Counted from the stretch's first letter, positions 10,300 through 21,548 are shown. The stretch is DNA of 64,000 nucleotides from Meghimatium bilineatum (GCA_034231615.1 CM067311.1:18059173-18123172); one strand, 5' to 3'. Translations and numbers: made by a program. Notes: generated by a model not told the origin, from the letters alone.

Positions 10300-10700
10300 A
10301 CAAGCAAGAACTATTGTAATAATAATATAGAGACACTACTCTGATTAGTTGCAGAGTAATAAAGTCCAGACCGCAGGAAATGAAGCCGACCACCATTTAG
10401 TCTTCGGCCGGATTATGACTAGCCAATAGATGACATATTAATTCATGATTATAGGAATAACAAAAATGGTAGCCGGAAGGGCGTAGAATGAATGTTAAGG
10501 AGGTTGTGCTGAGAAAGAAATGATGATTTGATCTTTTTTTAAAGTTGAAGGAAAAGTAGAACTATTTTAGAACATTGAAAGAAAGATATAGAGAAATATT
10601 ACAGCAACTTACTATATAGTTAATTATATTTTAATCGGTCCGTTCGTTCATCTGCTGTTTCGTTATTTTGTTTGTCAATAGTTTAATTAAATTATTTAGT
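10300..10700. other. unannotated stretch
   Basis: No open frame or recognised repeat. Confidence 0.55.
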
Positions 10701-10702
10701 TT

Positions 10703-11026
10703 GGGGTTATTCACAAATTGCGATGAACAATTAAGGGGGAGGGGGTGTGAACAATTTTGACAGTTGTTGAAAAGGGGCGAGAGTTTGAGAAATGTTGACG
10801 ACAACAAAATTATTTTATATACTAATTACATTGTCTGAATTAGAAACAATTTTATTGAAAAATCTGAAAAAAATCGTGTAATATTTTGGTATATTTTCGG
10901 CTTAAATTCTTAGAGGGGCAGGGGCAGGGAGGTCCATGACTTCTTGACAGATTACTGTGACAAGGAAGAGGGGCGACAGGAGGTCAAAAATTGGCTAACA
11001 TCGCTGATGTAATTTATGGACAGCCC
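10703..11026. mobile_element. MITE-T copy 1 (decayed inverted-repeat element)
   Basis: Its right end, read inward, is AGGGCTGTCCATAAATTACA, and the left end GGGGTTATTCACAAATTGCG is a degraded version. G-rich tracts lie just inside the left end and near 10915-10985. The length (about 324 bp) equals that of the better copy at 54628. No coding sequence. Confidence 0.55.
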
Positions 11027-11047
11027 TTAACTAGGTAATTATGTTAT

Positions 11048-11102
11048 TGATTGGCTGGTTGGTTGGTTGGAATGTTAGTTGGTTATTTGGTTGGTTGGTT
11101 GT
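11048..11102. repeat. (GGTT)n microsatellite
   Basis: Interrupted run of TTGG tetranucleotides. Confidence 0.9.
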
Positions 11103-11284
11103 TTGATTAATACTCTTGGTAGCGATTTATTTTCAGGAAAAGAAAACAAACCAGGGACATTAGCAGAACGTTGCTAGCAATTCACAGGAGCAAAATGTAA
11201 TAATAGGTCAAGACTGCTTTCCAATGTCTGAAGATAAGAATTTATGTTCACACTGCAGCAGAGTACGGGTCAAGATTGAACTTT

Positions 11285-11688
11285 TCAACCATCTGAAGAT
11301 ACATAAACATCTGAATACTGAAGACATATAAACATATGAAGACTGCAGACATGTTAACATCTGAAGACACATAAAATTCTGAAGAAAAAAACATCTGAAG
11401 ACATAAACATCTGAAGACACATAAACATCTGAAGACTGAAGACATATAAACATCTGAAGACCAAAGACATATAAACATCTGAAGACACATAAACATCTGA
11501 AGACACATTAACATCTGAAGACACAAAAAATAACTGAAGACACATAAATATCTGAAGACACATAAATTATCTGAAGACACATACATTATCTGAAGACATA
11601 AATTATCAGAAGACACATAAACACATGAAGAAAAATAAACACATGAAGACACATAAACACATGAAGACAAATACACATAAAGACACAT
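11285..11688. repeat. 18-bp minisatellite, left half
   Basis: Copies of ACATAAACATCTGAAGAC with variants in the ATCTG/ACATG block. The array continues at 12181 after the Retro-A insertion. Open frames up to 193 codons on the minus strand (Cys-Leu-Gln-Met rich) are produced by the repeat and are not genes. The last 12 bases, ATAAAGACACAT (11677-11688), are the left target duplication. Confidence 0.95.
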
Positions 11689-12180
11689 TGTTTGTTTATT
11701 TTGTTTTTCGTTCCCTCCATTGTAACCATCACGGATATCCGTGCGATTTCCGCCGGGAGCGTGATTACGTTGTGCCACCGTTATGCGCCTTGTAGGCCTA
11801 GCACATCCGATTTCGGCATGCCTTGACAATTCGGGTAGGCTACCCTTAGCCTGTGACAGCCTCTATATCTGTCTCCAGGCACGCGTAGTGGAGACTCTTC
11901 GCCCAGATGATTTTTTGCTCTCGTCTGACTCGAACGAGGTGTTCCACTGTCTATGAACTTGCCTCGTGTAATTGGACGTGCTGTGCCTGTGCCCATTGGG
12001 TACTGAACCGTTTCTCATCCGTGAGCCTGGTTCCTTAAGGGGAAGAACTCAACAGAGTAGTTGGACCCTGGCTCTTTCGCCCTCTTAGCCGGGGTGTCAT
12101 TCACCGACATCGTGTACCCCTTGTCCAAGTTCGAGTCTCACACCACGCGTTTGAGAGCAAGGCGTTCTCGAGCTGAACGT
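11689..12180 (-). mobile_element. Retro-A copy 2, 5'-truncated, inserted in the minisatellite
   Basis: Sense is minus. This 492-bp stretch is the near-identical reverse complement of 59203-59694 and ends (at its left side) in an A-rich tail of AAAC units. It is flanked by ATAAAGACACAT at 11677-11688 and 12181-12192, a duplication that differs from the ordinary array units. The base composition is visibly more GC-rich than its surroundings. A degenerate tRNA-like pattern (TTAGCCGGGGTG then AAGTTCGAGTC) occurs on the plus strand at 12090-12140. Confidence 0.9.
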
Positions 12181-12472
12181 ATAAAGACACATAAACATTT
12201 GAAGACACATAAGCACATGAAGACAAATGAACACAAAGACACATAAACACTTGAAGACACATAAACACTTGAAGACAAATAAACACTTGAAGACACATAA
12301 ACATTTGAAGACATAAACATTTGAAGACACATAAATTATCTGACTACACATACACATCTGAAGACACATAAACACATGAAGACACATAAACACATGAAGA
12401 TACATAAACATTTGAAGACACATAAACACTTGAAGACACATAAACACATGAAGACACATAAACATCAAACTT
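12181..12472. repeat. 18-bp minisatellite, right half
   Basis: Continuation of the array at 11285, with units GAAGACACATAAACAYWT. The 145-codon minus-strand frame across it is an artefact. Confidence 0.95.
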
Positions 12473-12724
12473 GTAGACTTCTCTTGCTCATAAACATCTT
12501 CACTTCCAAACATAATTTTATTCTCTTTGATCACACGAAGAAAGAAAGTTCTTGTCGACCATTGGTTACGTATACGACTAACCGTTCACGTAAGACTGTC
12601 CCATCATTAAAAAAAACTCTCAAACGGAGTAGAGGGTAGACTTCATTGTACTCGGATTGTTCCAGATATATACTCTGTTCCTCGCAATGGAAGGGAAGAG
12701 AGTACCACCCATAACGGCCGTGGG

Positions 12725-13052
12725 GGGAAATGAACGTGCTAACCAGAGACCAATTAGCTAAACTCGTCGCTATTTCCGATGGTCAACCTATGGACCGAGC
12801 GGACATACTCATTGCTTTTGGTGAGTCCGCACGATCAGAAGATTTTGAGATGAATGAGCATGAATCAATATCGAGAATCCGCGAATTGGGAGTGAAGATG
12901 GGCGTGGCCCGTAAAGAACACCTGACAAAAGATTTCAAAAAGAGCAGTGAATCAACATAGAGCCGGAATCATCATACGTTATACCCTGAGAGATTTACTA
13001 ACGCGGAAATCTGAGCAGCTATGTCCGGTGTGCGAGGAGGATAATCAATAAA
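12725..13052 (+). mobile_element. LINE-H RNase H C-terminal fragment
   Basis: The reading QLAKLVAISDGQPMDRADIL, then SRIRELGVKMGVARKEHLTK, and after a stop IIIRYTLRDLLTRKSEQL and CPVCEEDNQ matches the tails at 7412 and 40814. GNERA just before it is in another frame, so a frameshift separates the histidine/aspartate region from the rest. Confidence 0.75.
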
Positions 13053-13194
13053 ATAATACATAATACCAACCATAACACAAGTGTTGTTATGTCCTTGTCT
13101 CGATTGGTCCGTTCTCTGTGACCTGAGTACACACCTTAAATGGTGATTCGATGCCACAAGAACGGACCTGGTTCAATTTCTGCAAGCCTCAAGA

Positions 13195-13345
13195 ATCACT
13201 CACAGCACGTAACTCCGTAGCTTCTGGCGATAATTCTCAGGGATCTTCCTGAAAAATCTATAAACAAGATGATGCGAACCTGATTCGAACAGGAAACTTG
13301 TTGAGAACAAAGGAAATGGCTTAACCGTACGATATGTTTGATACC
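13195..13345 (-). mobile_element. possible tRNA-like SINE fragment
   Basis: On the minus strand CGTACGGTTAAGCC, then CTGTTCGAATCAGG about 35 bp later, resembles A and B boxes. No second copy was found in the window. Confidence 0.35.
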
Positions 13346-13624
13346 AAAGTAATACTCTGAACATGATATTCTTGTCAGCAATGTCTATTCGTTATTATAG
13401 AAAATAATCTCATGCAGAAACAACAATATTCTAACATTTTCCCTCTAAACCGTTGCCACACAATATACGCTCTTAAAGAACAACTAATTACTTCCAAATC
13501 AATCAAATCATTGCCACTCCCAAGTACCTTGCAAATGTTCAACAGTAACTCAGTTCGCATGTGTCTGATCTACCAACAGGTCAATTACGAGTAAGTAACA
13601 TTATTTATAGAAGTCTTCATTTAC

Positions 13625-13700
13625 AAAGGGGCTTCCATAAATTATGTAGATCATTTTTATCCAGTTTAAGAACCCCTCACCTCCACTTGACTCTAAACGC
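13625..13700. mobile_element. MITE-T end fragment
   Basis: AGGGGCTTCCATAAATTATG at 13627 matches the terminal repeat of the copies at 54628 and 11026. No partner end was found. Confidence 0.4.
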
Positions 13701-13835
13701 GTACAAAACGGTCTGATGTGCTTTATTTAAGACTTCATAGAGTTTGGGAGGTTGGATGTGATGATGGAATGAGTTTGTTTGAGAGGACCTCAATCAATGA
13801 TCAACCAAACATATGTTTTAACTGTTATTTTATCT

Positions 13836-14500
13836 GTCATCTTCAGATGCTCCATCATTAGAGTTCCCTTACAAATCTGTCATCTTCAGATGCTCCATCA
13901 TTAGAGTTCCCTTACACATCTGTAATCTTCAGATGCTCCATCATTAGAGTTCCCTTACACATCTGTCATCTTCAGATGCTCCATCATTAGAGTTCCCTTA
14001 CACATCTGTCATCTTCAGATCCTCCATCATTAGAGTTCCCTTACACATCTGTCATCTTCAGATGCTCCATCATTAGAGTTCCCTTACACATCTGTCATCT
14101 TCAGATCCTCCATCATTAGAGTTCCCTTACACATCTGTCATCTTCAGATGCTCCATCATTAGAGTTCCCTTACACATCTGTCATCTTCAGATGCTCCATC
14201 ATTAGAGTTCCCTTACACATCTGTCATCTTCAGATGCTCTATCATTAGAGTTCCCTTACACATCTGTCATCTTCAGATGCTCCATCATTAGAGTTCCCTT
14301 ACACATCTGTCATCTTCAGATGCTCCATCATTAGAGTTCCCTTACACATCTGTCATCTTCAGATGCTTCATCATTAGAGTTCCCTTACAAATCTGTCATC
14401 TTCAGATGCTCCATCATTAGAGTTCCCTTACACATTTGTCATCTTCAGATGCTCCATCATTAGAGTTCCCTTACACATCTGTCATATTCATATCCTCCTT
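13836..14500. repeat. 43-bp minisatellite, about 15 copies
   Basis: Unit starts ATCTGTCATCTTCAGATGCT and ends AGAGTTCCCTTACAC. Most copies differ by only one or two bases, so the array is young. It is followed directly by two further arrays. Confidence 0.97.
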
Positions 14501-14564
14501 TAATAGATGTTTCCTCGCACATATCATCTTCATATCATTGACATAGATGCTAGCACTAATACCT

Positions 14565-14645
14565 TCTATCGCGACATCTTCCCTCAACAGATCTTCCCTC
14601 AACAGATCTTCCCTCAACAGATCTTCCCTCAACAGATCTTCGCTC
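14565..14645. repeat. 15-bp repeat, 4-5 copies
   Basis: Perfect copies of ATCTTCCCTCAACAG. Confidence 0.95.
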
Positions 14646-14684
14646 GAACATCGATCATCATAAAATCCTCCAACGAACGACTTC

Positions 14685-15325
14685 CCTCACATCTATCTTT
14701 TCCTCTAATCTATCTTTTCCTCTAATCTATATTTCCCTCACATCTGTCTTTTCCTCACATCTATCTTTTCCTCACATCTATCGTTTCCTCTAATCTATCG
14801 TTTCCTCTAATCTATCTTTTCCTCTAATCTATCTTTTCCTCACATCTTTCTTTTCCTCACATCTATCTTTTCCTCACATCTATATTTTCCTCTAATCTAT
14901 CTTTTCCTCTAATCTATCTTTTCCTCTAATCTATCTTTTCCTCACATCTATCTTTTCCTCACATCTTTCTTCCCTCACATCTATCTGTCCCTCACATCTA
15001 TCTTTTCCTCACATCTATCTTTTCCTCACATCTATCTTTCCCTCACATATATCTTTTCCTCACATCTATCTTTTCCTCACATCTATCTTTTCCTCACATC
15101 TATATTTCCCTAACATCTATCTTTCCCTCACATCTATCTTTCCCTCACTTCTATATTTTCCTCACTTCTATATTTTCCTCACATCTATCTTTTCCTCACA
15201 TCTATATTTCCCTAACTTCTATCTTTCCCTCACATCTATCTTTTCCTCACATCTATCTTTTCCTCACATCTATCTATTCCTCACATCTATCTTTTCCTCA
15301 CATCTATATTTCCCTCACATTCACT
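14685..15325. repeat. 17-bp CT-rich minisatellite, about 36 copies
   Basis: Unit CATCTATCTTTTCCTCA with blocks of TCTAATC variants alternating with TCACATC variants. It is strongly pyrimidine-rich on the plus strand. Confidence 0.95.
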
Positions 15326-15329
15326 TCAT

Positions 15330-15890
15330 ATTTTACTAGAGATGTCAGCCACACCCCTTTCAACTTCCGTTTCACTTCACTCAAAGAACATGCCCATGTT
15401 TGCTAGAAAATGAGCACTCCCAAGCTTAATCAATCAACTATCCCATTAGGGATGTCTGCCTCATGTCAACCAAGAAAATATATTTGCAATAGATGTACTA
15501 AGAAAATAGTCTTAACACTGGGCCATTAATTATTCAAATACCTCGAGGCGCAGACAAGAAAAAGTCGATGCTTAAAATATAGGCACCTCTGCCAAAAATA
15601 GAATAGAAATTGTTTAGCAACTTCTAAAACAAATCTTTGTGTCCAGCCATCGCTTGTAGTGCAAATGATTGAATGTGATATTCGTTATTATCATGTGCGA
15701 TGGCATATCACAAGCTATATCCGCATTTCAAAAAATTAGAAACAGTCTCTGAAAAAGAGCAGTGTCAGTGTATTTGCCACTTCGAGTGCTAGGGTTTTAT
15801 ATTAAAGCAATTATTTTCTAAGCATGAACAGTAAGCAAACAAGCTCAAAGAAAACTGGAGTTCACTGCGATATGGTCTTTTAGAAAGAAT
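15330..15890. other. unannotated stretch
   Basis: No open frame above 60 codons and no recognised repeat. Confidence 0.55.
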
Positions 15891-15894
15891 GATA

Positions 15895-16225
15895 CTATAG
15901 AAAGATAAAAACTAATGTAGAAGTTCTCAGAGATGCTGGAATAAAACCACAAATTAGAGCAAAATTGTGAGGCACACATTCAAGATCGATTGGGCATGTG
16001 ATGAAATTCTGATGGGAAAAGCAAACATTGGACATTTAGTATGCACCGAAACGATCAGGGGAAAGAGATGGGGATGAAAACAATAGAAATTGCTGGATGG
16101 GTTGTCTACACGGCATGGGAGAATGCTACAATATGAACTTGTTAGCAAAACAGGAGACAGAGAGCTATGGAACATGATCGCCTACGCCACTCAGCAATTG
16201 ATTTGATTGATTGATCTTGTGCCAT
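15895..16225 (+). mobile_element. LINE-Q 3' tail
   Basis: Readable pieces are NVEVLRDAGIKPQIRAKL, SIGHVMKF, and LLAKTGDRELWNMIAYATQQ, ending in a (TGAT)n tail. The DRELWxxMIAxA end recurs at 55140-55375. Multiple frameshifts. Confidence 0.7.
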
Positions 16226-16339
16226 GCTGGCTGAAGTAAAGGATCATGAAACTTCACATGCAGGGGTATCGACTAGTGACATTCAGTGCCGATGTTAACA
16301 CATATTTATATTACGAAGATGCTAAGCTTTATTGATTTG

Positions 16340-16420
16340 TGCTTTAGTGTCATCTCTCTCTAGTAATTCATTACTTATTCCAATATCATCCTCTCTCTAG
16401 TCATTCATTACTTATTCCAA
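16340..16420. repeat. 35-bp direct duplication
   Basis: TCATCTCTCTCTAGTAATTC and the following CATTACTTATTCCAAT occur twice with few changes. Confidence 0.85.
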
Positions 16421-16719
16421 ATGTTAAAAATGTGTTTATAACCTACATTTCTCATTAGTATGCCCCTAAAATGGTTTAGTATTACTTTCCAGTGTAGTTA
16501 ATGAATTTTTCTTTGTGAATTGATAAGTCTATTTTACCTCCACCGATTCATGCACCAATCAGTTTTCTTGACTTCATTCGTTCTCTAATTAGTTCTTGTT
16601 TAGCACGATGTAAGAGAACCGTATCTATATTTAGCTCTGCCATGTAAACGTGAACCTCAATAATGCGGTTCTTACTCGTTGTATTATGTAGCCAATGGGT
16701 TTTTTTTTTTACTTTGTGA

Positions 16720-17610
16720 TTAGTACAGGAGTAAAACAGGGATGTGTATTGTCCCCACTACATTGTATTACATACATGGACCATATAAACAAAACAGCAA
16801 ATTTTAATGAAACAAATGAACTGCTTTTTGCAGATGACCAGGTTTTATTTCACAACAGCTTTAAAAACCTGCAAAACCACCTAAACAATAGACACAGCAG
16901 GCAAGCAATTTGGAATGAAAATCAACATAGACAAAACAGAGGTAATGAATATTGCAAGAGAAAAGGAGAACATCAACATACAGATAAACAATAAACATCT
17001 AAAACAAGTAGATGAATTTAAATATCTGGGCAGCACATTGAGATATGACGGCAGACAAGAGGCGGAGATAAACGCAAGATGTAATAAGGCATGTCGGGTC
17101 ATTGGTCAATTAACACTTTTACTAAGAAACAAAGATATTACACTAGAAACAAAGAAAGCGCTTTTCAACACCATTTTTCTTACCAACATTGTGTTATCAG
17201 TGTCAAACTTGGACATTAGATTCTAGAACAATTCGTAAGATTAACACCACTAAAATGAAATGTGTGAGACGTATGATTGGAGTTAGCTTGAGAGACAAAA
17301 TCTGGAATGAAGCACTAAGGAAACAATTAGGGATCAAGTCAACAATAGAATACATCCAGAAACAACAAGTTAAATGGTACATAACCAGACAGAAAGAGCA
17401 AAGTATTATCCAAAGAACATTTAACAAATGATACAAAAACAGTCGACCTAATAGACGCCATGTAAACGATGGATAGAGATTGTATTAGAGACACTCGGAA
17501 ATATAACAGCAGAAGAGGCAAATAGAAGGGCAAAAGACCGTACACTCACTCTCCCCCTCAACACCGAAAGGTGCATGAGGACAGAAAGAAGAAGAAAAGA
17601 AGAATGTGTT
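16720..17610 (+). mobile_element. LINE-W reverse transcriptase 3' half, best palm motif of the window
   Basis: Frame 1 (16695-16880): GVKQGCVLSPLHCITYMDHI and ELLFADDQVLFHN, with the FADD catalytic aspartates intact. After a frameshift (16915-17226): MKINIDKTEVMNIAREKENI, VDEFKYLGSTLRYDG and LETKKALFNTI. After another (17189-17431): CYQCQTWTLDSRTIRKI, RMIGVSLRDKIWNEALRKQL and EYIQKQQVKWY. The tail to 17560 reads WIEIVLETLGNITAEEANRR with stops. It ends at AACACCGAAAGGTGCATGAG and an (AAG)n tail. Three frames are needed, so it is dead. Confidence 0.92.
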
Positions 17611-17642
17611 CCTGTATAAAATAAAAAAAATTGAAACGTTGG

Positions 17643-17671
17643 TGTGTGCGCGTGCGTGCGTGCGTGCGTGC

Positions 17672-17702
<31 letters not shown>
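17643..17702. repeat. (GTGC)n(GT)n microsatellite
   Basis: Alternating purine-pyrimidine tract. Open frames through it are artefacts. Confidence 0.95.
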
Positions 17703-17706
<4 letters not shown>

Positions 17707-17854
17707 CACTTACTATCAAAACGTCATTACCCTGTTTCAAGTTTTGCCAGAGAATTGAGTGTTATGTGTCGCAGTTTACAGCTTGACAGTGATATACTTG
17801 TTTTAAGCCGAACTCTCACAGCTGGAGTATAACCCTTACTCTGTTCGTAGTTTC

Positions 17855-18095
17855 CGAGCCCCGAATAAAGTGGAGCAAAGAAAAGCAACACTGTTTCACT
17901 TCCATTTATGTCTTAAGATGTGACTAAGGACGTTATGAGGTGGGTTTGGCTATCCCATCCTATAAAAGTGACTCAGAAGCCAAGTCGGATGTAGCCAAAG
18001 GCGATAGGGCAATATCACAGAAAATCTGTAAACCATGACACAATTAATTTGGTTCCATGGTCTACAATCAGTTAATTTGCAGGAGTTTGACAACG
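17855..18095 (+). mobile_element. SINE-C copy 2
   Basis: Carries the landmarks GAGCAAAGAAAAGCAACACT, TTGGCTATCCCATCCTATAA, CCATGACACAATTAATTTGG and TTAATTTGCAGGAGTTTGAC. Aligns with 33296-33578 over its whole length. Confidence 0.8.
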
Positions 18096-18274
18096 AATAC
18101 AGATGAAGAGGATTCCCGAACAATCTTATTTAGTCGCCTATGTCTCTTACCATGGTCGTAGTTACAATCAATAAAGGAAGAGGGTGCTATGCGACTTTAA
18201 ACATCGACATTTGGATTATAATTATCTTCATAGGAAATTACATTTCTAATGGACGATTCATTAAATGGATGATT

Positions 18275-18440
18275 TTACCCAGGCTGCCAACTTAATAAGA
18301 CCTATTGGCTGACGGAGAAACCGCATTCTAAAGTGACTCATTTGATTTTGTCAGTTATTTTCATTGGTCACTATAATTATGTCGACATAAAATTTAAAAT
18401 CATGGAAATAGTTTTATTATAGTCAATTAGCCTTTTTTGG
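18275..18440 (+). mobile_element. PAL-G copy 1 (palindromic repeat)
   Basis: CCTATTGGCTGACGGAGAAA, AAAGTGACT and TTTTCATTGGTCACT match PAL-G copies at 19630 and 18700. The right arm is degraded. Confidence 0.5.
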
Positions 18441-18689
18441 AAGGATAATTCCCGATGAGTACACATGCCTTATATTGCTATTTGGTCACCTCTACAAATA
18501 CGAGATTTTATTTTCTTAAAATAAACTCTGAACCCTCTCCCTCACTTCACCCTATGTCTATGTACATTGCATACCTCTATACGAAGATCATTGAAGGTCA
18601 TAGTGTTACTATTTGCTGCTTAACCTCCAGGCTCTGGTAACACATAAGTTGGTCAGTATTCGAAATTTGCTAACAAATGTAAATAGTTA

Positions 18690-18870
18690 TTGGGCTTGGC
18701 CGTCCCTAGACGATATAAGGCCTTTTGGCTAATGGGACATTAGCGTTTCTGAAATGACTTATTGACTATTCCTTTGATTTTCATTGGCAATCATACAAAA
18801 TATACTAATAATGACCAATGCGAAACACGAGAATAGTCACATTAGTCATTGAGAAGGATTGATTTCTCAT
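18690..18870 (+). mobile_element. PAL-G copy 2
   Basis: GGCCTTTTGGCTAATGGGAC, GAAATGACTTATTGACTATT and TTTGATTTTCATTGGCAATC are shared with the other copies. ACCAATGCGAAACACGAGAA is the degraded inverted arm. Confidence 0.55.
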
Positions 18871-19004
18871 TAGTCATTAGGTCGCGTGTCGTAGACGGCC
18901 GCGGCTCACTTTCCTGGTTTTGATAATACACGGGTTAGTTAGTGTTAGAATTTTGATAGCAAGTGTCAATGTTTATTGAGCGTGAATCATGAGATTTGGT
19001 ATTG

Positions 19005-19155
19005 TGCGAGTCCTTTGAGAAGACAGTCCTGTGGACTCATCCTTTTAAAGTTACGCTATTTGACGTTCACCGTGGTTTTAATAGATCAATGTGTGTATAC
19101 TTTGATTTGTCATCCAATAAAATCACGGGAAAAATCAAATATCGTCTCTTTAGAA
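19005..19155 (+). mobile_element. PAL-G copy 3 (weak)
   Basis: Contains CAATAAAATCACGGGAAAAA, the right-arm motif, and a diverged left arm (GACGTTCACCGTGG). Only the right side is convincing. Confidence 0.4.
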
Positions 19156-19629
19156 GAATGATTACATATAAGTCCATAGGACTGTTTTGACGAGGGACTC
19201 GTATTGTGAGATCCACTTAATTGTTCTACCGGAGTACAGCCCGTCTGGAATCTGTGCAGAACGACAGCATTAATTATGTTAAAGCATTAACTAGGGACTC
19301 GACAGCTATGTAAATACAACGACTTAACAATATAGCTTTGTGATAGCATTACAACGCGTTACTATATAGACTGGTGGCTGCGTGCGATAACACATATAGT
19401 AAAGCACAGGTTCCCACCCAACCCATGGATTGCGACCACAAATAGGGTCTCGAACGGTTTTCCGTGGAGTCGTCTCCAGAAATAGTAAACAGAAAAAAAA
19501 GTAAAAATTATAAATCAATTTTTAATCAAAGTTACACTTTTAGTAATGTCACCATTTTGAAATGTGAGGCATATCACAAATAAATATGTGTAGTTAATAT
19601 TTTGTGTTCCCGGCAGATACACTAAAGCG

Positions 19630-19790
19630 ACATATAATGTGTATTTCGTCAGATATATGGCCCTGTTGGCTCATCGGGGATCATTCTTCTAAAGTGTCGA
19701 ATCTGATTTTTCCGATACTTTCCATTGGTCACTTTGTATATTCATTGAGACAACAGCCAATGAAAATCACGGGAAAAGTCAATGAGTAAC
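19630..19790 (+). mobile_element. PAL-G copy 4, inverted arms visible
   Basis: Left arm CTGATTTTTCCGATACTTTC then CATTGG pairs with right arm CCAATGAAAATCACGGGAAA then AGTC, separated by about 35 bp. The repeat could fold as a hairpin. It has no coding content and resembles a MITE or the snap-back half of one. Confidence 0.6.
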
Positions 19791-19825
19791 GTTATTTATC
19801 CCACAGATCTTATAATAACAAAGTT

Positions 19826-20365
19826 TCTGTTGATGTTGTTAGTGTGTTTTATATTTTGCTGCACACTTCCTACATATCTCTGTTTCTCACATGATTGCTC
19901 TGTGTTGCAGCAGCCTTCATTTCTTTAGTACGTTTGGCTGTTCCCTAACACTGAGGATTGCTCTATGTGGCTGCTATTTATCCCATGTTGTTGTTGTCTC
20001 TTTTTGTTTCCCCTTTTCACTGATTTAAGTTCTATAATTAATTTGTTATACTTGCTCTATTGCTTTTTTCCTTCTAATATTTCCTCTGTTTTTGCAGTAT
20101 GTGTCTTTTTTCAGCTTTCTTTCTTCGTCTCATCTTATCTACCTTATCATCTTCTGTTGATCCTCTCTAACATCATGATGCTCTGTTTGTAATATTCAAT
20201 TCTTGTTGTTTGTTTTGACCTGATGAAGACTTTTTAGTCGAAGGGTCGTTTTTTTCTGTTGATGTCGTTAGTGTGCTTTACATTTTGCTACAACAGCTCA
20301 TTACTCTCTGTTTGTCCATCCCTCACATCTTTAGTACTTTAGGCTGTTTACATGTGACCGACTGT
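19826..20365 (+). repeat. two-copy direct repeat, about 426 bp period, with a hammerhead-like core
   Basis: TTTCTGTTGATGTTGTTAGT and the next about 100 bp (19826-19955) recur at 20252-20360. The segment between them ends in CTGATGA, a GACT-TTTT-AGTC stem-loop and GAAG at 20220-20243. This is close to the CUGAUGA-stem-GAAA core of hammerhead ribozymes, but the last base is G rather than A and I could not find a convincing stem III and cleavage site. Penelope-like elements are known to carry such motifs in repeated ends. Assignment is tentative. Confidence 0.35.
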
Positions 20366-20369
20366 CAGG

Positions 20370-21065
20370 ATTACCGGGTGGAAAATTGTCGAAGGATATT
20401 ATTAAAATCAGTTGTCCTTAATTTTGCTTAGATAGTACTTTTAAAAAGTAAAAAAGAAAAAATAGACACCGTAAGATAATAACTGTTAGTAAGTATTGAC
20501 GAGATGGTGTTATTTGCAGAGTTAGTGTGAATATTTAACCAGCCATGACCGAAGCACGAGAATGGTAGGGAAGAATAAAATATTGCCAAAAACTGTTAGT
20601 TTAAGAAAATATGATTTTAGAGAAGAATATTCTGGAAGAGATTGTTGTCAACCTTGAGTGGTGCAAACTAGAGTAAACGTAGATTAGTAGTAAATATTTG
20701 CGGTCAAAAACGTGAATACACATGAGTATTCAGCAAGATTGAGATCCAAAAATACGTCCAAAAACATGACCATAACGGATTATAATCAATCTTGAGTGAT
20801 CAATCGTTCATGTGCCAGCAACTAAGTAACAGCTAGGTCATGTAGCGAATGAATTTTCGGGGAACTGTCTATGAAGCAGGGCATGATTCCTCGAACTCCA
20901 TAGTTTTGTGAAGAAAATTTTTGGAGTGCAAGCAGTACAAAGTAATGTCGGGAGAATTCGTCACATGTTGAATTTGTTATGAGCTCCTGTGTTATTGTAA
21001 ATTGTTAGAGTTAATATTGTTAATTCTAGTGTTATAGATAATATCTCAGAATTAGGAGTGAGTAA
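20370..21065. other. unannotated stretch
   Basis: AT-rich, no recognised repeat or reading frame. Confidence 0.55.
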
Positions 21066-21074
21066 ATGTAAGTT

Positions 21075-21425
21075 GAGTAGACGAAAGATCCTACGAATAT
21101 CATGGACTGAGAAAAAAGAAAACATTGACGTTTTGAAATTGCTGAAACTAAATTAAGGCTGACTTCTAGGTATCATCATATGAAGGAAGCTACAGTATTT
21201 TGGACACATAAAGCGACATGATGGTATCGAAAGGCTGATTCTAGAGGGCAGAGTGCCAGTCAAGAGAAGAAGAGAAAGATCAAGAAGATGATGGACCAGC
21301 GACATTGATGAATATATGCACAAGTCTCTGACCAATGCAGGTCTGCTTGCCAGGAACAGAGGCGTTCAGATTATCCACGAGGTAGACAATATTCTGGAGA
21401 GAATGTGTCACTTGATATAGATGTA
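21075..21425 (+). mobile_element. LINE-R (RTE-like) 3' tail, second copy
   Basis: Parallel to 2925-3290. Pieces in different frames read RKILRISWTEKKENIDVLKL, YFGHIKRHDGIERLILEGRV, and TSDIDEYMHKSLTNAGLLAR, ending ERMCHLI and a stop. The two copies differ by several indels, so they are independent old insertions. Confidence 0.85.
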
Positions 21426-21489
21426 GGTTGTGATAAAGGATTTTATGTTAGAAGTAAAATAGTAGAAAGTGTATTAATCTATACGTTGT

Positions 21490-21548
21490 ATCCATTGTTT
21501 GCCTTGCGTCGTCAGGGGTAGAAGAGTTCTTTGGAGAAGGTTATTAAT
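21490..21548 (-). mobile_element. LINE-W 3' terminal remnant
   Basis: Minus-strand ACTCTTCTACCCCTGACGAC then GCAAGGCAAACAATGG equals the 3' end of LINE-W seen at 35185-35220. Confidence 0.6.

Noticed and set aside
12090-12145. tRNA-like promoter within Retro-A
   Set aside because: The boxes are on the antisense strand of the element and only loosely match, so I do not annotate them as a promoter.
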